Assembly: GCA_022750155.1 (NCBI GenBank)
Contig: JAKIWG010000009.1
Span: 11,816-72,071, forward strand
Direction: 5' to 3'
Origin: Thermoplasmata archaeon
GTDB taxonomy: Archaea > Thermoplasmatota > Thermoplasmata > Lutacidiplasmatales > UBA184
Length of the DNA stretch: 60,256 nt
The notes beneath the pieces are model-generated. The model saw nothing but the letters and a program-made list of their open reading frames with translations, was not told the DNA's origin and made no database searches. Position 1 is the stretch's first letter; each line of letters starts with the position of its first letter. The position numbers and the translations under genes were made by a program. Positions 51,639 through 59,633 of this stretch are shown piece after piece.

Positions 51639-52523
51639 TCAGGTGACGGTGACTCCCACGAGGGCGGCGCCGTTGCCCAAGGTCCCCAGGTTCATCACGG
51701 CACTGGCGCTCCCGGCACCGGTGGCGTGGGCATCAAAGACTTCCGCAGCGACGTCCGCGATCACCAGGAGGGTGACATACAGGGTGTAGGCCACCGAGGC
51801 GTTGACCGCGTAGGTCCCGGTCGCGCTGATGGTTTCGTTCTGGTAGCCCGTTCCCGTGAAGGTGCCGGCGGTTCCGCCCGCCGAGCTCGTGTTCCCGCCG
51901 TAGTGGGTGCAGGTCGTGTAGCAGTAGTTGCTGCTGTAATTCTCCACGTCGGTGAAGTTGGAGAACCCGCTTCCCGACACGAAGTTGTCGTAGCTGTAGT
52001 TGGCGTTGACCAGGTAGGCGTACCCGGTCACGAACACATCGGAGTAGACCTCACAGTAGGACTGCGGGTCGGCGTACTTGAGGGCGCAGGAGGAGAACGG
52101 CGTGATGTTCCATGCCGCCGACTCCGTGACTGCCCAGGAGACGCTGATCGTGTGGGAGCCGCTGGTCTTGAAGTGGATCGGGGTCTGCAGGTTGACGTAG
52201 GCGTCCCAAGCGGCGAAGTTCTGCGAGGCGCTCGTCTTGCACTTCGGTGCCATGGCCTTGGTGCCGGCGAGGAACGTGGTCCCGCTCCAGTGCGGTGCCA
52301 CGAACTGCTTGACCTTGCCACACGCCCCGTTGGAGACGCTGTAGCTTGTGGACACCCCGAAATGCTTGATCGGAATCGACACGAGGCCCGACGCTCCGGC
52401 CCCCGCGCTGACCGGGACCAGGAGCATCATCGCCATTACGGCGAACGCCGCTCCGGCAGAACCCAGCCCGGCGATCCGTCCTAGTCCTCTCTTTCGCTTC
52501 CCAATTGACGTGGTTTCGCTCAT
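51639..52523 (-). CDS. Exported protein of unknown function
   Basis: 294 residues. A basic N-terminus (GKRKRG) and a hydrophobic segment (about 20-43) form a signal peptide. The mature part is beta-rich with six or more cysteines (SSCALKYADPQSYC, NYCYTTC) and several N-x-S/T sequons such as NYS, NFT and NAS. A hydrophobic C-terminal stretch (ASVAYTLYVTLLVIADVAAEVF) could be a buried strand pair or a weak anchor. I do not recognise the family; architecture resembles secreted surface proteins of Thermoplasmata. ATG 52523. Confidence 0.65.
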   Translation of the reverse strand: MSETTSIGKRKRGLGRIAGLGSAGAAFAVMAMMLLVPVSAGAGASGLVSIPIKHFGVSTSYSVSNGACGKVKQFVAPHWSGTTFLAGTKAMAPKCKTSASQNFAAWDAYVNLQTPIHFKTSGSHTISVSWAVTESAAWNITPFSSCALKYADPQSYCEVYSDVFVTGYAYLVNANYSYDNFVSGSGFSNFTDVENYSSNYCYTTCTHYGGNTSSAGGTAGTFTGTGYQNETISATGTYAVNASVAYTLYVTLLVIADVAAEVFDAHATGAGSASAVMNLGTLGNGAALVGVTVT

Positions 52524-52622
52524 GTGGTTTTCTCATCGGCCCCAGCGCACGGCGCAGATACGCGCCCGCTGAGGCACCCGCCCCACCTTTCTACGGGTTA
52601 ATGTACTTCGAGGGTGCCCGTC

Positions 52623-52661
52623 TGCGGCCTCACGAGCCTCGTGAGACAGGCGAAGGCCGCA
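52623..52661. terminator. Strong stem-loop between two minus-strand exported-protein genes
   Basis: TGCGGCCT (52623-52630) pairs with AGGCCGCA (52654-52661) and encloses the perfect inverted repeat CTCACGAG-C-CTCGTGAG (52629-52645). It lies between the end of the kelch gene (52720) and the start of the exported-protein gene (52523), so it could terminate or process the kelch mRNA, or be a leader structure. No U-tract follows on the minus strand. Confidence 0.45.
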
Positions 52662-52719
52662 CATACCGACTTGCGCTAGTGTGACATGTCGCAAGCCCGG
52701 GGCCGTCGACCTGGAGCGT

Positions 52720-53811
52720 TCATGGCCGAAGGACCCAGGTCTCGTTGAGCCAACCGTGGGACCATCGGCCCCCGAACGTGACCCCGTAGTCCGCGGCCGA
52801 GTTCCATGCCAAGGAGATCGCGTTGATTGGCCTGGGAGAGGTGGAGGGGAATACCTGGGTCCAATGACCGGAGTAGTACCACCACGTGTCGTTGTACACA
52901 TGCGTGCGGTGGTGACCTCCGAAGAGCACCACGCCCGAGCCGTTGGGGTCGTAGGCCATCAATCCTCCGTCGCGAGAAATTGGCGCCACGGTCAGGTTGC
53001 TCGTGATGTTCGTCCACGCGCTCCCTCGAAGGACCCACGTGTCCCCGAAGGTCGGTCGCGAGGCGTAGCCGCCGAACAGGAGCACGTACTGATCGAGGGC
53101 GTCGTAGGCGACCATCGGTTCTCCCCGGGGTGTGGGGGCGACCGGGGTCTTGAGCTGGCTCCAAACGCCCGCGTGGAAGGTCCACGTGTCGTTGTAGAAG
53201 TGGAAGGAAGTGGGCGGTACCAGGCTCCCGCCGTGGCCACCGAACATCACCACCTCAGAGGTCAGTGAATCGTACGTGATGCCGGCCACTCGCCGGGCCG
53301 GGGGTGAAACCGTGGGGGCGAGTTGGGTCCATTTGCCGCCCACGAACTTCCACGTGTCGTTGAGGTAGTTCGTGTTGTTCGACCCACCGAACATCATCAG
53401 ATATCCGTCGGCCGGGTCGTAGGTCATCATCGCCCCGCGCCGGGGTTGGGGGGTGGGAGTGAGGTGAAGACGGACCCACTTTCCTGCCGTCGTGAACTTC
53501 CAGGTATCCCCTAGAAGGGACAGGCGATTGTGCCCGCCGAACATGACAAAGTAGCCGTCCACGGGGTCGAAAGCCATCACGTCTTCCGCACGCGCTCCCG
53601 GCGCGACGGGGAGAATGATCTGGGTCCAGTTCTTCGGCGGGGTTCCCGAGCTGTTGGTCGGGCCAACCAGTCCAGCCGGGTGGAGGCTGAGCGATCGGGC
53701 GAGGGGGACCGACGACGCCCTCGCGGCCAAGCCACCCACGTAGGCCGCGGACGGGATCAGCAGGACCGCGACCCCGAGGAGGGCCACGCTCGCGATCGTG
53801 AGTCGGTTCAT
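52720..53811 (-). CDS. Secreted kelch-repeat protein
   Basis: 363 residues from ATG 53811. A signal peptide (about 5-25) is followed by six kelch-type blades, each with FGG followed by D/E-TW (FVMFGGHNRLSLLGDTWKF, LMMFGGSNNTNYLNDTWKF, VVLFGGHHRTHVYNDTWWY), predicting a complete six-bladed propeller. There is no C-terminal anchor, so it is probably released or bound to the surface layer. It resembles the propeller half of the 3597-6158 protein without the PKD domains. Binding partner unknown. Confidence 0.82.
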   Translation of the reverse strand: MNRLTIASVALLGVAVLLIPSAAYVGGLAARASSVPLARSLSLHPAGLVGPTNSSGTPPKNWTQIILPVAPGARAEDVMAFDPVDGYFVMFGGHNRLSLLGDTWKFTTAGKWVRLHLTPTPQPRRGAMMTYDPADGYLMMFGGSNNTNYLNDTWKFVGGKWTQLAPTVSPPARRVAGITYDSLTSEVVMFGGHGGSLVPPTSFHFYNDTWTFHAGVWSQLKTPVAPTPRGEPMVAYDALDQYVLLFGGYASRPTFGDTWVLRGSAWTNITSNLTVAPISRDGGLMAYDPNGSGVVLFGGHHRTHVYNDTWWYYSGHWTQVFPSTSPRPINAISLAWNSAADYGVTFGGRWSHGWLNETWVLRP

Positions 53812-53834
53812 GGCCTCGCCGAGACTCGGTTCCC

Positions 53835-53843
53835 CCTTCTTAA
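53835..53843 (-). promoter_or_regulatory. TATA-like box of the kelch gene
   Basis: On the minus strand this reads within CGGTTAAGAAG, about 28 bases before ATG 53811, supporting that start and leaderless or near-leaderless transcription. Confidence 0.5.
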
Positions 53844-54040
53844 CCGTCTCGGGAAATCCCACCCCCGTAGGACTTCTGCGGTACTGGGATTCGTGCGGCC
53901 GGACCCGGGGCGGCCCCGGGAGTTGGGCACGAGCGGCCGATCTACGAGACCGCCCACTCGGTGGCGCACTCCACCACCTCCGACGAGAGCGGGGGTGCCA
54001 CTCCATTCGGTGGCCCGTCGCGATCCGCAGGTCGACCGGT

Positions 54041-54583
54041 TCAGGAGCTGCTCAACGTCGCCAGCTTCAGCACCGTGTTCCAGTTCCGCGCCGTGGCCCG
54101 GGTGCCGAGCCGGGTTTCGATGATCGAGCTGGTCAGCCGCGAGGTGCCCACCCCCCGAGGGTAGACGATGTAACCGTGCCGGCCCCACCCCCGAGCGAGC
54201 TCCGGACCCGAGATCGCGTCGCTCAGCCTGGCCCACGCGGAGTCGTCCGGTTCGCCCTTCAGGGCCAGCATGAGGAGGTGGCCCGGGTCGTTCCTCGCCT
54301 CCCGCCCAAATGGGTTGCGGGTGACGATCTCGGCCCACTCGATGGAAGTGCGGACGAAGACCTCGGTGGCGATCGCGAACCGCCGGTCGAGCGCCTCCTC
54401 GAGCTTCTTCTCGACCCGATCGGTGGATTCGCGGGCTCCCTCGAACACGATGTTCCCCGACGCGAGCAGAGTTTGCGCGTTCGAGAAGCCCAGCTCGGTG
54501 ACCATGGTTCGCACCGCCGCCATCTCAATGCGCTGGTGCTTGACCAAGTTCACCGCCCGAAGGAGGGCGACATACCGGCTCAT
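54041..54583 (-). CDS. DUF1697 family protein
   Basis: 180 residues. It begins YVALLRAVNLVKHQRIEMAAV, then LGFSNAQTLLASGNIVFEG and a C-terminal TSRLTSSIIETRLGTRATARNWNTVLKL, all diagnostic of DUF1697. The family is widespread in bacteria and has no established function; the fold is alpha/beta. It is a single gene, divergent from the nickel transporter. ATG 54583. Confidence 0.9.
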   Translation of the reverse strand: MSRYVALLRAVNLVKHQRIEMAAVRTMVTELGFSNAQTLLASGNIVFEGARESTDRVEKKLEEALDRRFAIATEVFVRTSIEWAEIVTRNPFGREARNDPGHLLMLALKGEPDDSAWARLSDAISGPELARGWGRHGYIVYPRGVGTSRLTSSIIETRLGTRATARNWNTVLKLATLSSS

Positions 54584-54730
54584 GAACTCGCCCTGTCTAG
54601 GAATCTGTCGAATAGAACCGTTTTGGGATGGGAGTCGCCCCGTGGTGACGAACCCGACGTAGCCCGCGGCCCGCGCGCGGGGCGTCGGTCGTCAACGGGC
54701 TCAGTGTTACGATTTACAGGAAGCGCATAC

Positions 54731-54738
54731 TCTTATAC
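54731..54738 (+). promoter_or_regulatory. TATA-like box of the nickel-transporter operon
   Basis: TCTTATAC, centred about 26 bases before ATG 54761, predicts a leaderless transcript. The surrounding GCATAC...TTATAC direct repeat could take part in NikR control, but no canonical NikR dyad is visible. Confidence 0.55.
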
Positions 54739-54760
54739 GAAGGCCGAGTCCGCCCGTCCG

Positions 54761-55897
54761 ATGAGTTCGAGCCCCCCCGGAGCCCGTCGATCGGTGCTCA
54801 CTCCCGGTGAGAAGGTCGCCGTCGCTCTGCTGTACGCGGGGATTGCCGCGGCCACCATCGTGGCCTTCCTCCTGCTCTACCTGATCTCCGCCCGATACGA
54901 CATCCCCCCCGCCCATGGGGGGGGTGGGGGTTCGCTCATCACCACGGGTGCGACCTTCTTCAGCATCGGCCTCGCTGCCTACGTGTTCGGCCTGAGGCAC
55001 GGCGTCGACGCCGACCACATCGCGGCGATCGACAACACCACCCGCAAACTGCTCGCCGAGGACAAGCGCCCCCTGACCGTGGGCACGTGGTTCTCCCTGG
55101 GTCACTCGACGATCGTCGTCGGCCTCATCGTCGCCCTGGTGTTCGCGACGGAGTTCATTGACTCGAAGATCAACTTCCTCCAGTCGACCGGGGCGGTCAT
55201 CGGTACCGTCATCTCCGGCTCGTTCCTCTGGCTGATCGGACTCATCAACGTCGTGATCGTCCTCGAGGTGTACCGCCTGTTCAAGGCACTCCAGCGGGGG
55301 GAGTACAACGAAGAACAGCTCGAGGAACAGCTGAAGAACCGCGGGTTCATGAACCGCTACTTCGGCAAGCTCTTCGGCGTCATCAACACCCCACGCCAGA
55401 TCTATCCGGTGGGAGTCCTCTTCGGGTTGGGATTCGACACCGCGAGCGAGATCGCGCTCATCGCGGTCACCCTAGCCCTCGGGCTTTCGAACATCCCGAT
55501 CTACGTGGTCCTTGTCTTCCCGTTCCTCTTCACGTGCGGAATGGTGCTGGTCGACACGACCGATGCGATCACGATGCGCTTCGCCTACGGCTGGGCGTTC
55601 CTCAAGCCGATCCGGAAGATCTACTACAACCTCACCGTGACGGTCATCTCCGTCCTGGTCGCCTTCCTGATCGGGGCCATCGAGCTCCTTTCGGTCCTGG
55701 GCTCGGAGCTTGGGCTGAGCGGGACCTTCTGGAACCTCATCGCGGGGCTCAACTTCGCGGACCTCGGGTTCGCGATCATCGGGATCTTCGTCGTCACCTG
55801 GCTTTCCGCATCGGCGTACTACCGGTACCGGCGGTTCGACGATATCCCCCTCGGCCCCCCCTCGGCCACGGGCTCCCCCTCGGCGCCGTCGGGCTAG
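54761..55897 (+). CDS. HoxN/NixA-type nickel (cobalt) permease
   Basis: 378 residues with about eight transmembrane helices. The NiCoT signature RHGVDADHIAAIDN (H-x4-D-H) sits in the second helix region near residues 84-97; SLGHSTIVVGL and FGLGFDTASEIALI are the other two hallmark motifs. It takes up Ni2+ or Co2+ across the membrane. A glycine-rich loop precedes the first signature helix, and the tail is proline/serine-rich. The nikR gene begins six bases after its stop, pointing to nickel as substrate and to autoregulation. Confidence 0.92.
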   Translation: MSSSPPGARRSVLTPGEKVAVALLYAGIAAATIVAFLLLYLISARYDIPPAHGGGGGSLITTGATFFSIGLAAYVFGLRHGVDADHIAAIDNTTRKLLAEDKRPLTVGTWFSLGHSTIVVGLIVALVFATEFIDSKINFLQSTGAVIGTVISGSFLWLIGLINVVIVLEVYRLFKALQRGEYNEEQLEEQLKNRGFMNRYFGKLFGVINTPRQIYPVGVLFGLGFDTASEIALIAVTLALGLSNIPIYVVLVFPFLFTCGMVLVDTTDAITMRFAYGWAFLKPIRKIYYNLTVTVISVLVAFLIGAIELLSVLGSELGLSGTFWNLIAGLNFADLGFAIIGIFVVTWLSASAYYRYRRFDDIPLGPPSATGSPSAPSG

Positions 55898-55903
55898 GGT
55901 GCG

Positions 55904-56356
55904 ATGACCGAAGGGGTCGTCCGGTTGGGAATCTCACTCGAGCCGGAGCTGCTCGGCTCGCTCGACCGATGGGTCAAGGAACGGAACTCCCCCAGCCGGT
56001 CGGAGGCGGTCCGTTTCCTCGTCCGCAAGGAGCTCGCCGAGAAGGGCCTCGAGGACCCGGAGGCCGACGCCGTCGGGACGGTCACCTTGCTCTACCGGCA
56101 CGACGCCCCCATGGTGCTGCGCCGCCTCGCTGCCGCGCAACACCGTTGGGGAACCCACATCCAGTCCTCCACCCACCTACACCTAAGAGGCGAGGCGTGC
56201 GTCGAGGTGCTTCTGCTCGTCGGGAAGCGGCGCGAGATCGAGGAGGCGGCGGAGGACATCCGCGGCGTGAAGGGGATCCTCCAGGGACGGTTCACCACGA
56301 TGACCCCGGGGATCGCCGGCGCCGCGACGGGGCATCAGCACCCGCATCGCCCCTGA
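55904..56356 (+). CDS. nikR: Nickel-responsive regulator NikR
   Basis: 150 residues. An N-terminal ribbon-helix-helix (VRLGISLEPELLGSLDRWV) and a C-terminal ACT-like domain with the square-planar Ni ligands H80, H91, H93 and C99. Their spacing matches E. coli NikR H76, H87, H89 and C95. With nickel bound, NikR tetramers repress uptake genes. Six bases separate it from the permease, so it is co-transcribed. The histidine-rich end (GHQHPH) may add metal binding. Confidence 0.93.
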   Translation: MTEGVVRLGISLEPELLGSLDRWVKERNSPSRSEAVRFLVRKELAEKGLEDPEADAVGTVTLLYRHDAPMVLRRLAAAQHRWGTHIQSSTHLHLRGEACVEVLLLVGKRREIEEAAEDIRGVKGILQGRFTTMTPGIAGAATGHQHPHRP

Positions 56357-56446
56357 CCGAGGGGCGCAGTTCGCCCGTCCGCCCGCCGGCCCGTCCAGAC
56401 CCTCTGCCCCCTCCGCGACCGAAGGGCTCCCCTCCGGCCCGGCGGC

Positions 56447-57286
56447 TCAGCCCTTGCGGGCGACAACCAGCACGGCCTCGGCGGGAATGGAGACACCGGC
56501 GGCATTGGTCCACGGCTCGAGGTTCTTGCGGGTCTTCTGAAGGACCGCCTGTTGGATCGGCTCCGTCTCCTCCGATAGGGAGTGGCCGATCGGTGTCGCC
56601 TTCAGGAGGGTGTCGAGGTACTGTTGGGCGTCGGCGAACTTCATGTAGTGGGTGACCCGCCCCTCTTTGGCCGTCGGGAACCCCGCCGCCTCGAGGAACG
56701 CGACCATCTCGCCCGGGCCGCCGGTCTCGTAGGGCGTCGGCAGATAACCGGACTCGTCCGGCTCCGCGTGTTCGAGCATGGGCCCGACCAGCGCGTCCAG
56801 GAACGGGACGTTCGGGCCCGTGCTCCAGACCGCGACGCCGATCCGCCCGCCCGGCTTCAGGGCTCGATACGCCTCCCGCGCCGCCTTCTCGGGATCCGTG
56901 AAGATCTGGAATCCAAAGCTGCTCATCGCGCAATCGAACGACGCGTCGGCGACATCGAGATCCGCACAGTCCCGGACCCGGAACTCGACGTTTCTAAGAC
57001 CGCGGGTCTCGGCCACTTGGCGCGCGATGGACACCATGTTTTCCGAGAGGTCGACGCCCAAGACCCTGCCGGTCGCGCCGACGATTCGTGCCACGGTCAT
57101 CGCCGGCTCTCCCGGACCGGTGCCGAGGTCGAGCACGCTCTCGCCGGCCCGCGGGTCGAGGCGCGCGATCAGGTCCTGACGGAACGGCTCGAGGTTCTTC
57201 ATCAGGGCGACGTAGGACTCCGCACTCTCGTTCCACGTCGTCCGAGTGTACTCGAGATAGTACTCGTCCGTGTACTTCCAGGTCAT
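56447..57286 (-). CDS. Class I SAM-dependent methyltransferase
   Basis: 279 residues. SAM-binding motifs are VLDLGTGPGEPAMTVAR (motif I), VLGVDLSENMVSIAR, the VRDCADLDVADASFDCAM acidic loop and RALKPGGRIGVAVW. It resembles UbiE/MenG-like and small-molecule methyltransferases, but the acceptor is not evident. A C-terminal cap with FADAQQYLDTLLKATPIG is of the type found in phosphoethanolamine or quinone methyltransferases. It is a single gene converging on nikR. ATG 57286. Confidence 0.85.
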   Translation of the reverse strand: MTWKYTDEYYLEYTRTTWNESAESYVALMKNLEPFRQDLIARLDPRAGESVLDLGTGPGEPAMTVARIVGATGRVLGVDLSENMVSIARQVAETRGLRNVEFRVRDCADLDVADASFDCAMSSFGFQIFTDPEKAAREAYRALKPGGRIGVAVWSTGPNVPFLDALVGPMLEHAEPDESGYLPTPYETGGPGEMVAFLEAAGFPTAKEGRVTHYMKFADAQQYLDTLLKATPIGHSLSEETEPIQQAVLQKTRKNLEPWTNAAGVSIPAEAVLVVARKG

Positions 57287-57609
57287 GCGACTTCCGGTAT
57301 GTCAACGCCACCGCCCTATTCGCCTTTCGCGTCGAACGCGGCCCAGGGCGATGGGGGGCCTCCGCCTCCCCCCCCGGAAGCGGGAACAGTCCGCGGCCGT
57401 GTCCCTCGGGCCAATTCGGGCATAAGCGTCCGGCCCGAGGCTGCACCGTCTCAGCCCCTCGGTTCAGGGTCGATGCCGACCCCCTGCGTCGCCCGCCGAC
57501 CGGGCGGGCCGTTCCACGTCGTCGATTCCGGTTCCCGAATCTGAAAACCTCCGGGAGGAATCTGGCGCACGACCAAGGTCTAGACGGAGCGTGACCGTTC
57601 CGAAACCCG
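57287..57609. other. Divergent intergenic region, nothing firm
   Basis: About 320 bases between the methyltransferase and the cupredoxin-like gene. A CATAAGCG patch near 57420 is the most AT-rich element. Frames here are proline/arginine-rich and not protein-like. Confidence 0.4.
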
Positions 57610-58359
57610 ATGAACGAGAACACCTGGTACCGTTCGGTCGCCGTTGGACTGGTCGTCCTCCTGATCTCCGGAATCTTCCTCGGGCTCACGTGGGGCGGCA
57701 AGGCGGACCCGGGTCCGGCCGCAAGTTCCCCGGAGGCCGCCTGGGGCTCGCCGGCGGTAGATTTCGTAAACCTCACCATTGCGTGGAACCCGGCCACCGG
57801 CCTCGACGAGTACTTCTCGGCGAACTTCACCGTCCCTGCCCACGTGGTGGTGCGGGTGACGATCACGAGCTACGACAACGGGACCAATCCGATCCCCGCG
57901 TCGTACTCCACCGTGCAGGGGACGCTGAGCGGCATCGAGACGGTCTCGTCGGAGGGAGTCGATCGATCGGTCCCAGCAATCCCGGGGAAGATCGCGCACA
58001 CTTTCACGGTGCTGTCTTGGGGCACCGTCGGGTCTATGATGGCCGGCGATGGGACGGGCGGCATGCTCAACCCCGTGGTGCCCCCCTCGATCTCCGTCTC
58101 CGACCCGGTCTCGGTTTCCTTCTCTACGTACTTCAACCAGACCGGCCTGTTCACGTGGGCCTGCATGGCGCCCTGCGACCCCACCGCGATGATGAGTCCG
58201 GGCCTGATGGCCGGGACGATCTCCGTGCTCTTGGGCGGCGGTCCTGCAGGCCCGGGTTCCCGGGTGGGAATCTCGTCCGGGGGAATCCTGTCGTCGGGCC
58301 CGGAGCTGTCGGACCCCCCGACCATGGTGCCCCACCGCTCGGGGGCCACGATGGAGTAG
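57610..58359 (+). CDS. Membrane-anchored cupredoxin-like protein with atypical ligands
   Basis: 249 residues. An N-terminal uncleaved helix (about 10-27) precedes an exported beta-sandwich: VNLTIAWNPATGLDEYF, FTVPAHVVVRVTITSYDNG, AHTFTVLSWGTVG and a final GLFTWACMAPCDPTAMMSPGLMAGTISVL. This matches the cupredoxin layout (first-ligand histidine in AHTFTV, ligand loop between the last strands). The loop has C-x3-C-x4-MM and lacks the histidine of both blue copper and CuA sites. The last 40 residues are glycine/serine-rich and may be extra. It could be a redox carrier for a terminal oxidase, or a non-copper relative. Confidence 0.65.
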   Translation: MNENTWYRSVAVGLVVLLISGIFLGLTWGGKADPGPAASSPEAAWGSPAVDFVNLTIAWNPATGLDEYFSANFTVPAHVVVRVTITSYDNGTNPIPASYSTVQGTLSGIETVSSEGVDRSVPAIPGKIAHTFTVLSWGTVGSMMAGDGTGGMLNPVVPPSISVSDPVSVSFSTYFNQTGLFTWACMAPCDPTAMMSPGLMAGTISVLLGGGPAGPGSRVGISSGGILSSGPELSDPPTMVPHRSGATME

Positions 58360-58448
58360 AGGATGACCGCGAACCCCGCGCCGTTGAGCGCCGCGCTCGC
58401 GACCCCGGCCGTCAGGAGGTCGTGGGTGACCAGCTCGCGGATGGTCCG
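58326..58448 (-). pseudogene. Possible remnant of a minus-strand membrane protein
   Basis: The minus strand reads RTIRELVTHDLLTAGVASA followed by ALNGAGFAVILYSIVAPERW, a plausible cytoplasmic turn plus transmembrane helix. It is cut off upstream exactly where the TnpB-like text begins and runs into the antisense of the cupredoxin tail. It may be a gene fragment left by insertion and deletion, or chance. Confidence 0.3.
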
Positions 58449-58812
58449 AGTGAACCCCGAGGGGACCTCTCAGGAGTGTCCCAAATGCGGAGGGCGGACG
58501 GCTCTCCCGCGGGAGGAGGCGACGAAGGGGACCCGGGGTCGTACCCCCCGTTCTCGGATGTCGAGGCGGACCGTGTGCGAGAGTTGCGGATCGGAGTGGC
58601 ATCGGGATGTGGCGGCGGCGATCGCCGTCCTGGCCCGTGGCCGTTCCATCCTACGGGGAGCCCCAGTCCCCCCGAGCGCGCGCAACGAGCTCATGGAGGC
58701 GGCGGGGTGGCGTTCCGAAGTCGAAGGGCTTCGGGGCCTCATCGCCGAGCCGAGGAAAGGAGACGACGCGAAACCCGGGCCCCCCCCGCTACGCGTAGGG
58801 GTTTCCGGATAG
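58441..58812 (+). pseudogene. 3' remnant of a TnpB-family (IS200/IS605) gene
   Basis: About 123 residues matching only the C-terminal part of TnpB. VNPEGTSQECPKCGG starts the zinc finger (C-x2-C), CESCGSEWH closes it, and HRDVAAAIAVLARG contains the last RuvC catalytic aspartate. The first two thirds of TnpB, including the other RuvC acidic residues, are absent, so this is non-functional as a nuclease. The frame is open up to ATG 58363, but similarity begins near 58441. The downstream region could retain part of the guide (omega) RNA sequence. Confidence 0.78.
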
Positions 58813-58967
58813 GCTGTTATCCTTGCGACGTGGTCGTATCGGGGACCGGCCCGTAGTGTGGCGCCGGAGATTCTCTGCTGCGGGGATCGGCCTCGATAAT
58901 CTGCCGAAGATTGAACGTGGCCGTCGCGGGTTCCCCACTGGGTGCGATGGTAGCACCCGGTGTCAAG

Positions 58968-59524
58968 ATGTCCGAATCCACAGATGCTACCTCGGGTGCA
59001 GGTTTCTGGGCGAGTCACGTTCAGGAGATCAAGACCGGACTGCGCGTGGTCTTCGGGATCATCTGGCTCATCGATGGAAGTTTCAAGTTCTCCGCCGGGG
59101 TGCTCTCCAACTTTCCCGATCAGGTCAGCAACGCCGGCGCCGGCCAGCCCGCTGGCTCTCCGGTTGGTTCCAGTTCTGGGCGGCGCAGGCCTCCGCGAAT
59201 CCGGCGTTGTGGGTGTACATGACCGTCAGCTTCGAGCTCGCCCTCGGCTTCGCCCTCGTGGCCGGCTTCCTGAGGAAGATCGCCTACGCGGCCGGCTCCT
59301 TCCTCAGTCTCCTCATCTGGGCCGTTCCCGAGGGATTCGGGGGTCCGTACGGGCCAAGCTCGACCGACGTGGGTACCGGGGTCGTCTATGCGATGGCATT
59401 CCTGTTCCTGCTCCTCGTGAACGCCACGTCCGGGTCCAGCCGGTGGAGCCTGGATTCCGTGATCGAACGTCGCTGGGCCGGATGGGCGCGCTGGGCCGAA
59501 CTCCGGGCTCCGCCTCCCTCGTAA
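58968..59524 (+). pseudogene. DoxD/DoxX-like membrane protein with a frameshift
   Basis: Starting at ATG 58968 the product reads HVQEIKTGLRVVFGIIWLID, GSFKFSAGVLSNFPDQV; then, near 59120-59150, sense continues in the frame one base earlier: WLSGWFQFWAAQASANP, YMTVSFELALGFALVAGFLR, AYAAGSFLSLLIWAVPEGFG and a final helix. Together these give the four-helix DoxD/DoxX family, found in thiosulfate:quinone oxidoreductase of acidophilic archaea and in other redox membrane proteins. One missing base explains the break; it may be a sequencing error or real decay. The extra upstream frame is not family-like. Confidence 0.72.
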
Positions 59525-59633
59525 CCCGCGAGGAATGGTCCCGGTCGATCCATGGTCTCCCTACGGGGATGCCGGAGCTCCGCGCCACGCAGTCCGGGAT
59601 CGAAGGCCCTCCCCGAACCCGGCGTCGCCTTCA

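Noticed and set aside
54690-54760. A canonical E. coli-type NikR operator upstream of the permease
   Set aside because: No GTATGA-N16-TCATAC dyad is present; only a short direct repeat is seen.
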